Source: Thelephora terrestris (taxonomy: Eukaryota; Basidiomycota; Agaricomycetes; Thelephorales; Thelephoraceae). Taken from it: a stretch of 64,000 nt of DNA. Under the pieces are notes generated by a model. The model did no database searches and was not told where the DNA came from. It saw only the letters and a program-made list of their open reading frames with translations. A program made the translations under genes and the position numbers. Below are positions 1 to 12,080 of this stretch, one piece after another (position 1 is the first letter of the stretch; each line of letters opens with the position of its first letter). Where the stretch lies: the NCBI GenBank assembly GCA_015956445.1, contig WIUZ02000007.1:868001-932000 (forward strand). The letters are read 5' to 3'.

Positions 1-745
1 ATTTTTATAAAATATTTATCTATATTCTGGAATTTTTCATGATTTTTCCAGCCAGAAAAACAATTTTCTGGATATTTCTGGGAGTAATTTACCATTTTGG
101 GCACTTTCTAGACCTGTGGGAATTTTTTCGGTATTTTTTAAGATTTTTCTGGCATTTTTCCGATTTTTCTGGCATATAATTTCCTTTTTTGGTAATTTTT
201 GCCAAAATCATTTTTGAGTTGCTCATGTAAGCCATCAAAATTTCCTTTTTTGGAAACTCTTTCCCAAAAAGGAAATTTCCTTTTTCGGTAATTTTTGTGA
301 AAAGCATTTTTGAGCTGCTTATGTAAGCCATCAAAATTTCCTTTTTTGGTAATCCATCAAATATTTCCTAAAAAGGAATTTCCTTTTTAGGAAAGACCCC
401 TCCAAAAGCAATTTTGAGACGCTTATGTAAGCCATCAAAACTTTCCTTTTTTGGACGGTCACATGACCTGATTACATAAGCAACACCCACTTTTTTCAGT
501 CACATGACCTGCTTATGTCAGCCATCAAAATTTCCTCTTTGGGAAATTCAATGCCAAAATCATTTTCAAGTCGCTTATGTAAGCCATCAAAAATTTCCTT
601 TTTTAGTCAGTCACATGATCTGCTTACATCAGCAACTCCCACTTTTTTCAGTCACCTGACCTGCTTATATAAGCCATCAAAATTTCCTTTTTTGGAAAAA
701 TCACATGACTCACTTATATAAGCACACCCAGTCACTCGGTGCTAC
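1..745. repeat. AT-rich degenerate repeat field
   Basis: A very AT-rich stretch built from two recurring motifs. The first is an 'agccatcaaaatttcc' core followed by a T-run; it recurs near 232, 327, 430, 521, 582 and 671, usually preceded by ttatgtaa or a variant. The second is 'agtcacatgacctgctta' or a variant, near 467, 500, 607, 650 and 697. Spacing is irregular (about 60-105 bp), so this is a decayed satellite or the edge of a repeated element rather than a clean tandem array. The short reading frames here show no protein-like composition. Its composition differs sharply from the GC-richer DNA to the right. Confidence 0.7.
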
Positions 746-789
746 CACATTGTCGGCTCCTGCCTAATCAGGAGTACCGAGCAGCTGGT

Positions 790-852
790 ATTGCAACTGC
801 CACAGGCAGCATTACAACTGCCACAGGCAGCATTGCAACTGCCACAGGCAGC
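790..852. repeat. 21-bp tandem repeat, three copies
   Basis: Three consecutive 21-bp units start at 790, 811 and 832 and differ by one base (attg versus atta at the unit start). A truncated fourth unit follows at 853. Each unit contains the inverted repeat ctgcc-aca-ggcag, so every unit can form a 5-bp stem with a 3-nt loop. No gene overlaps it. Confidence 0.85.
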
Positions 853-1427
853 ATTGCAATGCCATTGAGCATTGTAATCGCTACGAGTTAAAGTATTACA
901 ATTTTACGAGATCTGGCAGTAAATTGTACACAATTATGATAAGGACTACTGATTGTAGGTCCTCTATCAAGGAACGATACGGTTTGCCGAAGTCCAATTC
1001 TATCTTCAAGCCAACATCGCAGGAATCACGGAAACCCTCTCCCTCTGTTTGCTCTATTCACCAGTGGACGAAACCGTGAGGCAAAAATCACACAATGCCC
1101 TCAACGTATGTAGATACGAAGGTCAAAATAATTTAGTAATCATTCGGGTAGATACCATTCTTTCAGTCGTAGCAATGGTGCCGTTCGGGGAGCAGAATGA
1201 CCAGCCTCGTACTTTTTTTTTGGTAGAAAAGTTTGCGTTAGGTGTAATTGATACGGGCAACGCTTAAGATGGGTAATAATAGAAGCACGCCACACGAATA
1301 TATTGATCGAAGTCGATGTACCTCGCACCGGATAGATAAGATTAACGTGGCCGCTCTCTGCCCCAACGCCTTTCATGTTTCCTTCTTTCCCCATCCTTTC
1401 TCTTTACCACCATCATCTCCACCTCAA
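853..1427. other. Non-coding stretch upstream of first gene
   Basis: No supportable gene. It follows the 21-bp repeats and lies 5' of the gene starting at 1,428, so it probably holds that gene's promoter. I see no clear TATA box. Confidence 0.4.
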
Positions 1428-3754
1428 ATGACTTCGTCCCCCTTCGCATTTTCCAGCGACTCAGAGCACCGCCCTGGCTCAGATCCGCTTTTGTTTGCCA
1501 GCCAGTCTCCTCTTCTTCAAACCCAGGATTTCCGCCCATCCCACTCGGATATGGGGTCGTCTCAAGCAAACAATTTTTTTTCTGCCACTGGCAATCCCAT
1601 GGGTTCGCATTCCCAGGGATCATTGGGACTGTATCCCGGTCCCTCTATGGTATGTTTGCGAGCACTCACAAAATTATCTGACTTGACCACGTCCAAAGCG
1701 TTCGGGTCCCTACTCCTCTTTCCCGGACGTACAGTCGTTCGACTCCTCTGCGAACTCTCGCATGAGGAAATTGGAGCACGATAACTCCCAGCTCAAGCAA
1801 GAGCACGAGCATGTTGTTGCACACATGCAATCCATGGAGTGAGTTTTTTTTTCGCTGATTATATGCGCATATATGCGCTCTATATTGACTAAATAATATA
1901 TCTAGTGTCACATTCAATAGGTTTTTTCATCATGCGAACCAGCAACTGGCCGTAATTGCGGCTGGGATCACTGATCTCCCCGCCAACATCGCCAAATCCC
2001 TCTCCAGCGTCATGCAGCCCCCCTCCACGACCACGAAGCCCTCCAAGTCCGAGGCTCAGGTCGTCCTCCTCCCCCAGCTCGAACGGGTGCAATTCCTGGG
2101 CGTCGTTCACTGGGGCCCCGATTCTTACAACGCGCTGCGCAAGGGCAAGCCGAAGAAGGAGGAAGAGGACGACTTGGAAAACGACGATCCCTCGTCAATT
2201 TCTGAGTCGTCCAAAGGGAAGACTTCCACCCTCTCTTGCTACATGGAGGACGAGCACGGTCAGCCGATCCCCGAGTCCCAGAGGAACGCCGCCCGTCGCA
2301 AGGCGAAGTTGTTCTGGAACGGGTTCTTGAAGGACGTGAATGATGGGAAGGGGACGCTTCCCTCAAGCGGGCAGAAGCTGGACCTCCATGTAAGGGACCA
2401 GTTCGTGTTGATGATGGAGGTGAGCTACCCCTGGCTTCGGTATTACCAGAACCACTGGAAGGCCAACCGAATCTGGATTAACCACTATCCCAACTGGTAT
2501 CGGAGCGCTGTTGGAGCAGAAGGTGAGGTGATTGATGTCGACCAGGACGACGCCGATGTCCAGGAGCCTCCAAGGAGGAATCTCAAGCGACGTGTGGTCC
2601 ACGATGAGTTGAACGACCCCCGGAAGCGTACACGAGTGGAGGTGGATGAGTCCGCGCCTCCTCAAGCTCGTCGTACCCTTACCCTACAAACCAGGGTATG
2701 ATTCCTTTTCGTTTAGTCCGACTGTACACATCACTAACATTATCTAGCCGAAATTCCTGTACGCAGATCCTGACTATATGCGCCTCAAGACCGGCTAACT
2801 GACTCACCCCCTATAGCGCGGGTGTCCGTGTGGCCACAGCGGCTCTAACGATTCCTACGTCTCAGGTACGTATTTTCTGGGTCGTCTCAGTGTATTATCT
2901 AATTTCCCACCTTCCCAGGTCAACCCGGCAACTTCGGAAGGCGAGAGCCCCGCCTCTGGTTCTGGTATCCCGCCCGCCCTCCCTCCGGCTTCTGTCTCTG
3001 AGAACACTGCTGCTATCGCCTCGACTCCTGGATCTTCTGCTTGTGCTCAGACTTCTCTTGACGCTTCTGTGCAACCCCCAGTCTCTGCCTCTGTCGCTAC
3101 CCTTATCACCCCCTCTGCTTCTACTCAGGGCGACACAGAGCACATCTCTCGTGCTCAAAATAACAATCTTGTTCCTCCTACTGGTGCTACAGACTCTCAG
3201 GCCACTTCCTCTTCCACCTTGAACCCCGCCTCAACTGTTCCTGTCCTCGTGTCCTCTGATCCTGTTCAGCCGCCTACGTCCGGAGAAACCTCGGCTACAA
3301 ATCTTGGCAACATATCTGGATCTAGTACCAACGCCGCGCCGACCCCGATAGCTCCCAAAACTCCGGCACCCGGTAAAAAATCTCGCAAGTCAGCTCCCAA
3401 AAAGGTCAAGCAGCCCAAGAAGATGACTGCGGCACAGTAAGTTTCTATTAACTCGCTCTGTTCTACGGCTATGCTGACTAACATGGGATCTAGGGAACTG
3501 TGCTACAAAGAATGGAAGAAAACAAATGCCGGCACCGCCGAAAACGCTTTCGAAGTGTACTGGAAAGACTCCGTCACTCTTGCAAACAAGAGGGTAAGTG
3601 TCTTATCTCCTCTTTCCGTCATCTTATCTCACTTGGTGATCCCCATCAGAAATACGGACGCAAGGCCAAGAAGCCCGTACGTCACTGTTACGACAGCTTT
3701 TTATTTACTGATTCTACGTCGCTTCTACAGACTTCGACTTCTGAGGAGAGCTGA
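1428..3754 (+). CDS. Unknown Agaricomycete protein, nine exons
   Basis: Nine exons join in one frame: 1428-1649, 1699-1838, 1906-2695, 2748-2758, 2817-2865, 2919-3436, 3494-3593, 3650-3676 and 3731-3754. All introns are GT-AG and 49-80 bp. The Ser-rich N-terminus is followed by a short charged helix (RKLEHDNSQLKQEHEH). A conserved-looking central core (about 2,200-2,500) has SQRNAARRKAKLFW and an aromatic tract with LRYYQNHWKANRIW and NHYPNWY. A long Ser/Thr/Pro/Ala-rich linker and a lysine-rich patch follow. A final module (ELCYKEWKKTNAGT to VYWKDSVTLANKR) resembles a short DNA-binding-like helical module. From memory, many Agaricomycetes carry multicopy proteins with this aromatic core; their function is unknown. 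It could be a nuclear factor or a domesticated element-derived protein; neither is shown here. Confidence 0.75.
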
Positions 3755-4608
3755 GGCTCTCGTCTGTCTTGGAGGCGTGCCTGCAGCCCCCCAGAAAGGG
3801 TACCAATGTACCGGGCCGGCTGTGGTGCAGGTGGGAATAAGCGGGGGGGTGACCCCATTGTACAAATAGATCAGCATCGTTGTCCGTCGACTGTAATTGA
3901 TATGAATAGATTTTTTATCGCTCCTGCTCGACGCCCGTAGAACCGCAAACCTGCTCGGATCTATTGAAATCTATTTTACGCTACAGCCGGCAACAATTTA
4001 CTTATGAGTGCTCCTGAGCGCTCCTTGTGGATCTGCACGAGAGCACGCGTTATTCGTGTCATCCTTATGACTCTCCTCAACCCAGATCGAGCCCGGTCTA
4101 GGGCTTGATCGGTCTTGCTCCCGCCGGATCAAATTCTCACTGGGGTTGAACGTTTGAACAACCAAGGTTGGGAAACCCGTGAAATGAGTTGATCGTGAAC
4201 GTGATTCTTTCGTCAATTGGTGGCTCGTTATTAATGGTGCCATGGCAGGATGGTCGCAAGGCAGAACAAGTAGCGGATGAAGTACAGACGGTTAGGCTGG
4301 AATCCAGCCTCAAATTCAGAGCGGGGGACGATGGCTCGGGGGGATGCTCGGGATACAGGTGGTGTCCAATCAGTAAAGTGCTCACCAGTACAGTACTTGT
4401 TGCCGTCCGACTCTGTGCTGTGCAGGAAGCATTGCCAGTGGCAAAACGTAGAGTCTGGGCGATGTAGCACAGCACGCGGCCTTTTGCCCAATGGCTGCGT
4501 CTGCACGCACGAGGCAAAACCGCCGCCCACCTATTGAATGGAGTTCGGGTTCTTCCTCATGGCTTACGTGTCCCACGGTTTCCCCCCCATCTTCTACGAG
4601 TGTCGTCG
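3755..4608. other. Intergenic, no gene seen
   Basis: About 850 bp between the nine-exon gene and the NLR gene, both on the plus strand. Several short frames overlap on both strands without splice or composition support. A G-rich run (gcgggggggtg) lies near 3,840. It presumably holds the 3' end of the first gene and the NLR promoter. Confidence 0.4.
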
Positions 4609-7515
4609 ATGGCTCCAAAATCTCACCGATCGAAAAGGCGCGTTGGCGTTCTCCCGGAGTTGGCTGTGGCTATTGAAGCTTTGGGCGTTGCGAAGGATGC
4701 CTGTAGTGTTGCACCGGCCCAGTTTGCTTTATGTTCCGCTTACGACCTCCTGACTGTGATAAAAGTACGTTGCCTCCTGTTGCTGGTAAAGAGCTTCCAA
4801 TTCACGTTTTTCCAGGAAAACGGGGACAAAAAACAGGACTTTATCGATCTCGGAATCTGCTGCGCTGATGTGTGTGCAGCCCTCAACCGGGGGCTGGGCG
4901 GGAAAAGATCAGGCGAAATCAGCGAGTCAGTGTACGATGCCATCGAACAGCTGATAACGTGAGTTGAACCAACGATCCGCACGCTGAGCGGTCCACTTAC
5001 CAAGGTCTCAATCGCAGAATTATGGTCGAGATTCAGGGGGAGACCGTCAAGGAGGATGAACGAAGTTGGGTCTCCAAATTATTGGGTGCGAGGGGCGATA
5101 AGGATACAATTGCGGCCTGGAAGCAAGACCTCAATAGGGTCCTTCACGTATTCAACATGCGTTCTATCTGTTCTATGTGGCATTCGCCAATGACATCCTT
5201 TCAGACAGAGCTGGCAACTGTTACTCAAGTGGCGGTTGCGGATGTTGGAGAAGTGCCTCCCCCTGCGCCAAGGGCCTGTTTCGGACGCGGAGAGCTGATT
5301 GGGGAGGTCGTCCGACGCGCTGAAAATTTGGAATCCATCGCTCTCATCGGCGCAGGGGGGATTGGGAAATCGACAATCGCCCTTGCTGTCCTCCACGACG
5401 ATCGCATCAAGCAACAATTTGGCAGTAGCCGTCGATTCATTGGTTGCGATCAGTTTCCAGCTTCTCTCCCCCATTTTCTCGCCCACCTCTCCAAGGTCAT
5501 CGGTGCGGGAGTCGAAAACCCTGAGGATTTAACACACCTACAGCGGTTCCTTACCTCCAAGGAGATGCTGATAATTCTCGACGGCGCCGAGTCTATCTTA
5601 GACCCCAAAGGAACCGATGCTCGGGAGATTTACGACGCAGTGGATGAACTGTGTCAGTTCAAAACAATTTGTGTCTGCGTCGTCTCCCGTATCACAACGG
5701 TTCCTCAGTACCGCAACAGTCTGTACATCCCCACATTGTCGATGGAGGCCGCGCAGAATGTTTTCTACGGCATCTATGGTGACGGCACGCGATCCAGCAT
5801 CATCAATGATCTTCTCCAGCGCCTGGATTTCCACCCGCTTTCGATAACACTCCTCGCTACCACTGCATCCCAGAACGGGTGGGATTACGATTGACTGGCT
5901 GAAGAGTGGCGCATACAGCAAGCGCAGGGGCTCCGGACGCATTTCCACGATGACCTGGCCGCAACCATCGAATTATTGTTCGCTTCTCCCACGTTCTGCA
6001 ATCTCGGCCCGGACGCGCGAGAATTCCTCGAGGTGGTTGCTTCCTTCCCGCAAGGTGTGGATGAGAACAACCTCGACTTGCTTTTCCCCACTATCCCTGA
6101 CAACAAGAATCTGGTTGACAAGCTCTGTGATCTTTCTTTGGTGTACCGACGCATCGGCTTCATCAAAGTGTTGGCAGCACATGGAGATTATTTTTACCCC
6201 CGAGATCCAAGAACATCCCCACTCCTCTGTGCAACAACACATCACTACCTCACCCGACTGCTGGTTCGCCCCTCTTCTGACCCCACGGAAGCACGGTGGT
6301 TCAAGTCAGAGGACATAAACATTGAGCACCTGCTCCATATTGCCACATTCTTTCAAGAGGAGGTGCCTGGTGTCTGGGTTGCTTGTGCAAACTTCATGAG
6401 CCACCTCCGTTTTCACAGACCACGACAAACTGTGTTGGGGCGGAATATCGAAACACTTCCGGATGACCACCCTTCCAAGCCAGGATGCTTGTTTGAGCTC
6501 TCACGTCTCTACGAGTCGATTGGAAATTACGCAGAAGCAAAACGGCTTCTCACTCATACCTTGACACTTTGGAGACAGCGGGCAGATGACTCTCAGGTGG
6601 CTCAAACGTTAAGTTTCCTAGCTCATGTAAATCAGGGGCTGGGACTATTCACGGAAGAAATTCAAGAGGCTAAAGAGGCAATGGAAATTTACGAACGGTT
6701 CGGGGACAGAGTGGGGCAAGCAGATTGTTTGCATAACCTCGCGTTGTCACTGCTTGGAGACAATCAACTCGATGACGCAGAGGGTTACGCAATACGCATG
6801 ATCAATTTCCTCTCGGAGAAAGGTGAAGAATATCTGCTCTGCAAATCTCATCGCACTTTAGGCATCATATACGATTCCAAAGGAGTCAACGAGAAAGCCA
6901 TTCACCAGTTCAAGACAGCCTTCAGAATCGCGTCCCCTTTCAGTTGGCAAGATCAACTATTCGGGGTTCATTACACACTGGCACTGCTATTATGTGCCGA
7001 AGGCGAGCTCGGCGATGCAAACACCCACATTGAACAAGCTAGATCACACACGGTTGATGATGCACACAAGCTAGCTCGTGCGATGAACGTGCAGGCTTGG
7101 ATCTACTATCAGGAACACAGACTAGAACATGCGAAGTTCAAGGCTTTGCGTGCGGTCGTGATCTATGAGAAGCTTGGGTCAACACAGGATGCAGGGGCTT
7201 GTGGAGAACTCCTCCTCATGATTGAACGAGCGATGGAAAGGCGGTGTATCTCAGATACTGGCAGTGAGTTTTCTGGTATTGATGCCACCCCCCCACTCCT
7301 GCTAACTCTGTCCTATTCTAGCATGTGGTACATTATTCACCACCTCCACCAAAAACTCTCAAGGCACTGGTATTGGAGGATCTTGGAGGATGTCGTATAT
7401 GCACGTTGTTCTAGGCATTATTGCTCTATTGTACGTTGGTGGTATGCATTGTGTATAGTATTTTCTGACCACACCTTTCTGTAGGCTCTTCAACACTCTT
7501 CCCTTTGGATACTAG
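4609..7515 (+). CDS. NB-ARC/TPR NLR with C-terminal membrane helix; one in-frame stop
   Basis: Fungal NLR-type receptor of about 890 codons. Exons begin at 4609, 4816, 5018 and 7322, with a last short exon after an intron near 7,430. A 57-nt segment near 5,150-5,207 may be a further in-frame intron. Order of parts: a helical N-terminal domain (residues 1-200); NB-ARC with P-loop LIGAGGIGKSTIAL (about 209), Walker B MLIILDGAES (about 284), a VVSR sensor and FHPLSI in place of the usual GLPL; TPR repeats (about 580-830); then a Gly/Ser/Thr-rich linker. Joining the exons at 7263/7322 and across the last intron gives a hydrophobic end (MHVVLGIIALLLF then NTLPFGY, stop at 7513-7515), a likely membrane anchor. 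An in-frame TGA at 5892-5894 (WDYD-stop-LAEEWR) interrupts it; the frame continues unchanged on both sides. A CGA-to-TGA change would explain it. As it stands it is a recent pseudogene or a strain-specific null. Transcription unknown. Confidence 0.85.
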
Positions 7516-7539
7516 TTTTTTGTGAGGAGGTGGAAATGC

Positions 7540-8640
7540 CTATTTTATGTTAAGCACTACAAGGTTCAGCTGGGGGTTCATCTTCTCCACTGGTTATCTT
7601 CCTCCTACCCTCCAATCCCAGGACCCCCATTGGCAACTACCACCCATTAAGGGAAATAATTTCAATTAGGACACAAGCAAGAGAGAGAAAGCAAACAATA
7701 GCAGTAAGTGGACAATGCAAGCATGAGACATGGAAGGGTGTGTGGAATAGAAGCAAGGCAAGGCTGAGGGGAGGATCACAATCATTGTTACACATCTCTT
7801 TCTCAGTCAGGGGGTACCAGGGTAGTTAGCTTGCTCAAATTATGGAGCTTCATGGTGGATCTCTTCATGGTGAGAAATTTCAGGAAACAAAGAGACCGAA
7901 AGCCAACATCAAGCAGTGCACTGAACACACCATTTCTCAAGGGTCCTGAGAATTGAGCTCTGAAAAGTTGAATACAGGGTCAGATCCCTTGATATATATA
8001 GCCGTAAACCACGTAGGATTCAGGTGTACATCAAACATATCCCACCTGATGGGATCATTGACTTCACAGTCAATTGTGTTTCAGCTTTATGGACCTCTCC
8101 AAAACCAATATTATCTACAGTAGAGTGCCATCCATGTGCTCCAGTACAGAGTGGAACCAGGTCCAGTACTGGGCAGTGGAAAACAGAGCTTTTCCAGCCC
8201 ATCCATGGTGGTGAGGGTTCTGGTTTCATATCTTCAGTGGATGGTTTCTCAGGTGGATATGGGGGATTCGACCACAAGGGGCAGCTTGACTGAAAGACAA
8301 TGCTCATAACTAGTGAGATAGAAACACAAATCTACTGGCAGATTCCAAGTGGTACAATGCATGCCTCCTTCTGTGCAGATGGTGGTGATCGTCTGCAGTG
8401 GCGATGTTGTGGGGCCTGCCCTTGAGCATGACAGTAACCCAAAGCCCCTTACCTGTGTTCCATGGGGAATCTCTGAAAATTTTAACCCAATACCACTTGG
8501 CAAATAACCTGGAAATTCTGCACCTTGAATAAGGTCAAATTCTACTCAATGAATCACAAATCCAGCTGTTTCCTGACTCAACTGGACTGAATAACTCTGT
8601 CAGTGCTCACACTGAGAATGAGCGCCTATCCTATAGATGT
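7540..8640. other. CpG-starved spacer between convergent NLR genes
   Basis: About 1.1 kb with no supportable gene. I counted only about seven CpG dinucleotides between 7,561 and 8,640; several consecutive 60-base lines have none, whereas flanking genes have several per line. A TATA-like gatatatatagcc sits at about 7,990. Short frames on both strands do not resemble known proteins. This fits an old methylated transposable-element remnant (possibly a lone terminal repeat), but I found no matching ends or coding domains, so the family is unassigned. Confidence 0.5.
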
Positions 8641-8660
8641 CAGCATAAACAACCTTGACT

Positions 8661-11600
8661 TTAGTCACTATCTGTGGAGGGCATACCCAAAGTCCTGTAG
8701 AGATTACTGATAACAATCAGATGACCAATGAGATCACTGCAGTGTGCAGCAATGTCAAGTAAAGCGTTGCCATGGGTTGACGGCCAGGGCTGGTGTGGAG
8801 TTAGTGCCAAAAAAATGTGACAAAACTGCCATTCTGTCCACACCTTCTTCAGCCATTTTGTGGTTGTGTCCATTACCCGACAGCCGCTGGGCAGATCCCC
8901 AAGGGCCTTCAGCACCGCCAGCCAGAAGATAAATTTCCCATCCAAAAAATCAAACAGGGTTGACAACACTTCTGGGGTTGGGTCCTCCATCAAGACAAGG
9001 TGCTTGTGCCATGATCCACAGGCATATCGCAATGCACTACAGATACCCTCTGTCTCAATCTTTGGTAAATCTGTCACCTTGTAAATGAGGCCTGGGTCAG
9101 GGAGTGGGGGCTGGTCCTTCAGTGCCCTCCCAATGGTTTCGAGGCAGCACAAGAAAATTTTGATGTGACAGTCCGGGGATATGTAGAACCGATTGTCGGT
9201 GCAACGTTTCCAATCTGTTATGAAATCGGGAAAGGACTTGTGAAATGGTTGAACAGGTTCGTTGGGGTCCAAAGAGAGCACCAGGAGTGACCGGGTTAGT
9301 TCAAGGACAAGCCGGACTCGGTGATAGCCAAGGCCCATTAGGGTGGCAATTGTGGAGGGAGAGAGAGGATTTGTTGCAAGGACCACACAGCTGAGGATGG
9401 AACGGATGATGTTATCATCTTCAGCTTTGTTGTCTTGGAAGGACGTGTGAAGAATTGACAAGTAGAGGGTATCGAGGGTGTTGTATACCTTTAACTTTGC
9501 CTCTCCTTCGCATGATGTGCTCTCCGGAGATTCCATAAGCGTGTCAAGTTGACCCCATGGGACATCAAGGCGGCGACTGAGAACGTTGACAGTTGCGACA
9601 GCGTGTATGAAGAAGCCGGCTGCTCTTCGACACAACCAGTCGAGTTGTTCATCTGTTGGCCAACCCTGCTTGCCGCCATGGTGCTGTGCAAGTTTCGACA
9701 GTTCGCTCATGAAAAAGCGACGGATGTCCTGGTTGATGGTGTGGGCTTCGACCTCGTGAAGGATAAAGACATCTGTTAGATCCTGCAGCGGACCGTGGAA
9801 TCCAGTCGTAATGTGGGTCTCTGGTCGGCTGGTGATGAAGATTTTGAGCTTGGGAATGCCTTGAACATACTTTCCCAGCAAGGGGAGGATGGTGGATTCT
9901 AGACCTTCGTCCTGGCACTCGTCGAGGGCATCAATCACAATTGTGGTTGCAATACCGGTGGACCAGAGGGGTTCGACTATAAACTTTGCAATCTGGTCTT
10001 GAAGCGGATGGTACGCAATGTCTGGATTGGATTGGAGGAGATGAATGAGCAAGGACCGAATTTCTGGGTATCGTTATGCAAGCTGGAATGCCAGTGTGGG
10101 GAATATGAGCTGTAAATTGCTGCGATCATTGGAGCCTCTCAAGCAGAAAAAAGAGGCGCCCAAACGACCATCAGCGAACAGCCTCTCTGCAATGGTTTGC
10201 GCTATCGTGGTCTTTCCCGTCCCTGCGAGCCCATGGAGCCAGAAGATGGGAGACTGTTTGAAATCATCGGACCACTGCTCGACCTTATCTAGCACACTCT
10301 CCCGTGTCCCCTTCAGACAACCACTCCGGAGCCCATGCTGGTACCCAGCTCCGTGAGCACGAGGACAGGTGTTCAATACCAGCCATTCAGCTATTGAGTA
10401 ATCCGTTAGTGTGTGTCAAAGCAATTAGGATTATCCCGACTTTTGTCCTGAGAAAGCCGGTTAAAGTTCGATGTACAGTCCAATGTGGTTTTCAGTGACT
10501 TACAATCAGTTCACAGTTCTGGTCGTACAAGACTTTCTGTTGATGAAACTGCAGGCTACCTTAGCCCGGCATCTTGGGGGTAATTGGAAGATTAAGGCTG
10601 ACTTGGTACTCAATAATGGCGTCCCTGGCGTCCCCCGCAAGCCCACATATGGCCTCCATATATTTGTGGTTTTCTTGAGAACCAGTCGCACTGAAACTTT
10701 GAGATAGGGACTGTAACCGGACTTCGATTCCTTCAATGGCTCTGAGAAGCTGAGGGTCAGGATGCACGCTGGCACACAATCCATCAAGGGTACGTACTCA
10801 AACAGGATTTTCCGCTGCTCGGGTTTGCCTTCATCTCCAACGGCGCTACCCTCCACTTTCAACCTACCCAACCACGATAAGGTGGACTGTATCTTTTCCT
10901 TTACTCCCGGTACCCCCTATCAATAGATCAGTAAATGTTCCCATGGTGCATGTTGCTCTACCTTGTGAATTCTTAAAAACGCCTCGAAAGAGGTCTATGG
11001 TAAAGCCCTTCAGCTCAGACGATGAAGTCAGTGGTAGGAAGCTTACAGCCAGCTGGCAAAGTTGAGTTCCTATGGATTGTTGTTGAGATAACTACCCAAA
11101 AGACATCAGCTCAACCCGGCTTGTGTTTATGATTAATAAATGTACCAACCTGGTAGATGAGGATTGCGTGCTGAAGTTCTTCGGCGAACTTGACAATCGC
11201 ACCGGAATCCTGCTTTTTGTCGAGGAACCGATCCCATACCCCTTTCTCAGATAGCACCTGGGCTTGTTTCAAGATATTTTCTAAGGATCTACGGTGGGTA
11301 AGCCCGAGTTAGCAGGACAACAGAGACATAACGCCAACCGTTCAAGCTGTTCACGCCTCTCTTTCTCCTCGAGATTGACGTCGGGGCCTGTTGCCTTCAC
11401 GATGATATCCAACCTGTTGAGCCATGGGATAAGGGCCCCGAGCTTTTCTTCGACATCTTTGGTTTCCTAGGGTGGAGACATGACACATCAGCGAAATCAT
11501 GGTCAAATCGGCGAGGACGCACTTCGTAGTGCTTTCTGAACGCATCGATGGCATTCAAACAGGATTTGAGGGGCGGGAAAGCGTCGGCCGATTCTTTCGC

Positions 11601-11756
11601 AATGTCTAGAAATGTTGTTGCTGCATCGATGACCCGACCCCGTGTCCTTGCTGAGCAAAGCCGTTAGCTTATGAGGTGTGAATAATGGCATGATCGCGTA
11701 CATGAGCCACCCGCCCCAAAACCCGCTCGGCGTCGTTTACTTTGTGAGTCGGGCAT
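8661..11756 (-). CDS. NACHT NLR with helical N-terminal domain; one in-frame stop
   Basis: Fungal STAND/NLR receptor read right to left. The start (11,754-11,756) gives a short basic N-terminus (MPDSQSKRRRAGFG), joined over an intron to RTRGRVIDAATTFLDIAKES. Further exons encode a long helical domain (AFPPLKSCLNAIDAFRKHYE; ILKQAQVLSEKGVWDRFLDK; GLAGDARDAIIEYQ) resembling the MLKL/HeLo-like N-termini of Agaricomycete NACHT proteins. GCLKGTRESVL introduces NACHT: P-loop WLHGLAGTGKTTIAQ (about 10,220), Walker B TIVIDALDEC, sensor FITSRPE. A helical region follows, ending in GMPSTDSD at 8,661. Homologues often continue into WD40 or ankyrin repeats; none is visible here. An in-frame TAA at 10074-10076 separates FPTLAFQLA from RYPEIRSLL; the frame is the same on both sides. 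Its 3' end faces the other NLR across the CpG-poor spacer. Confidence 0.85.
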
Positions 11757-12080
11757 ATTTGAGAGTTGCCCGCAGAACGTGGAGACCGCCTTGATCGTCG
11801 TCCGCAAGATTCAGGCGCCTACACCACGAGGGCCCATCGCCACACTTCAGGCGCTCGCATGTGATGGCGGTGGGAAAGAAGCTTCATCTCGTGATAAGTG
11901 TACTCGACCACCGCGAGTCCCGCAGGCGACATGCAGGAATTGTGATTCCGGCCACGAAACTCTTGACGCCTGCAGCGAATTCCTAACGGCTTACTGCCCA
12001 GAGCTAGACTCCATTAACGCGACGCGGGTTTAGGCTGGTGAAGCATAGAAACGCGCCACCTTTCCGTTCCAAATTTCAAC
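11757..12080. other. Short intergenic stretch
   Basis: Lies between the NACHT gene start and a plus-strand NLR relic. It probably contains the NACHT promoter. No other feature is supported. Confidence 0.35.

Noticed and set aside
2010-2366. Long overlapping frames on both strands of the first gene
   Set aside because: High GC content at third positions opens shadow frames; only one frame continues across all nine exons.
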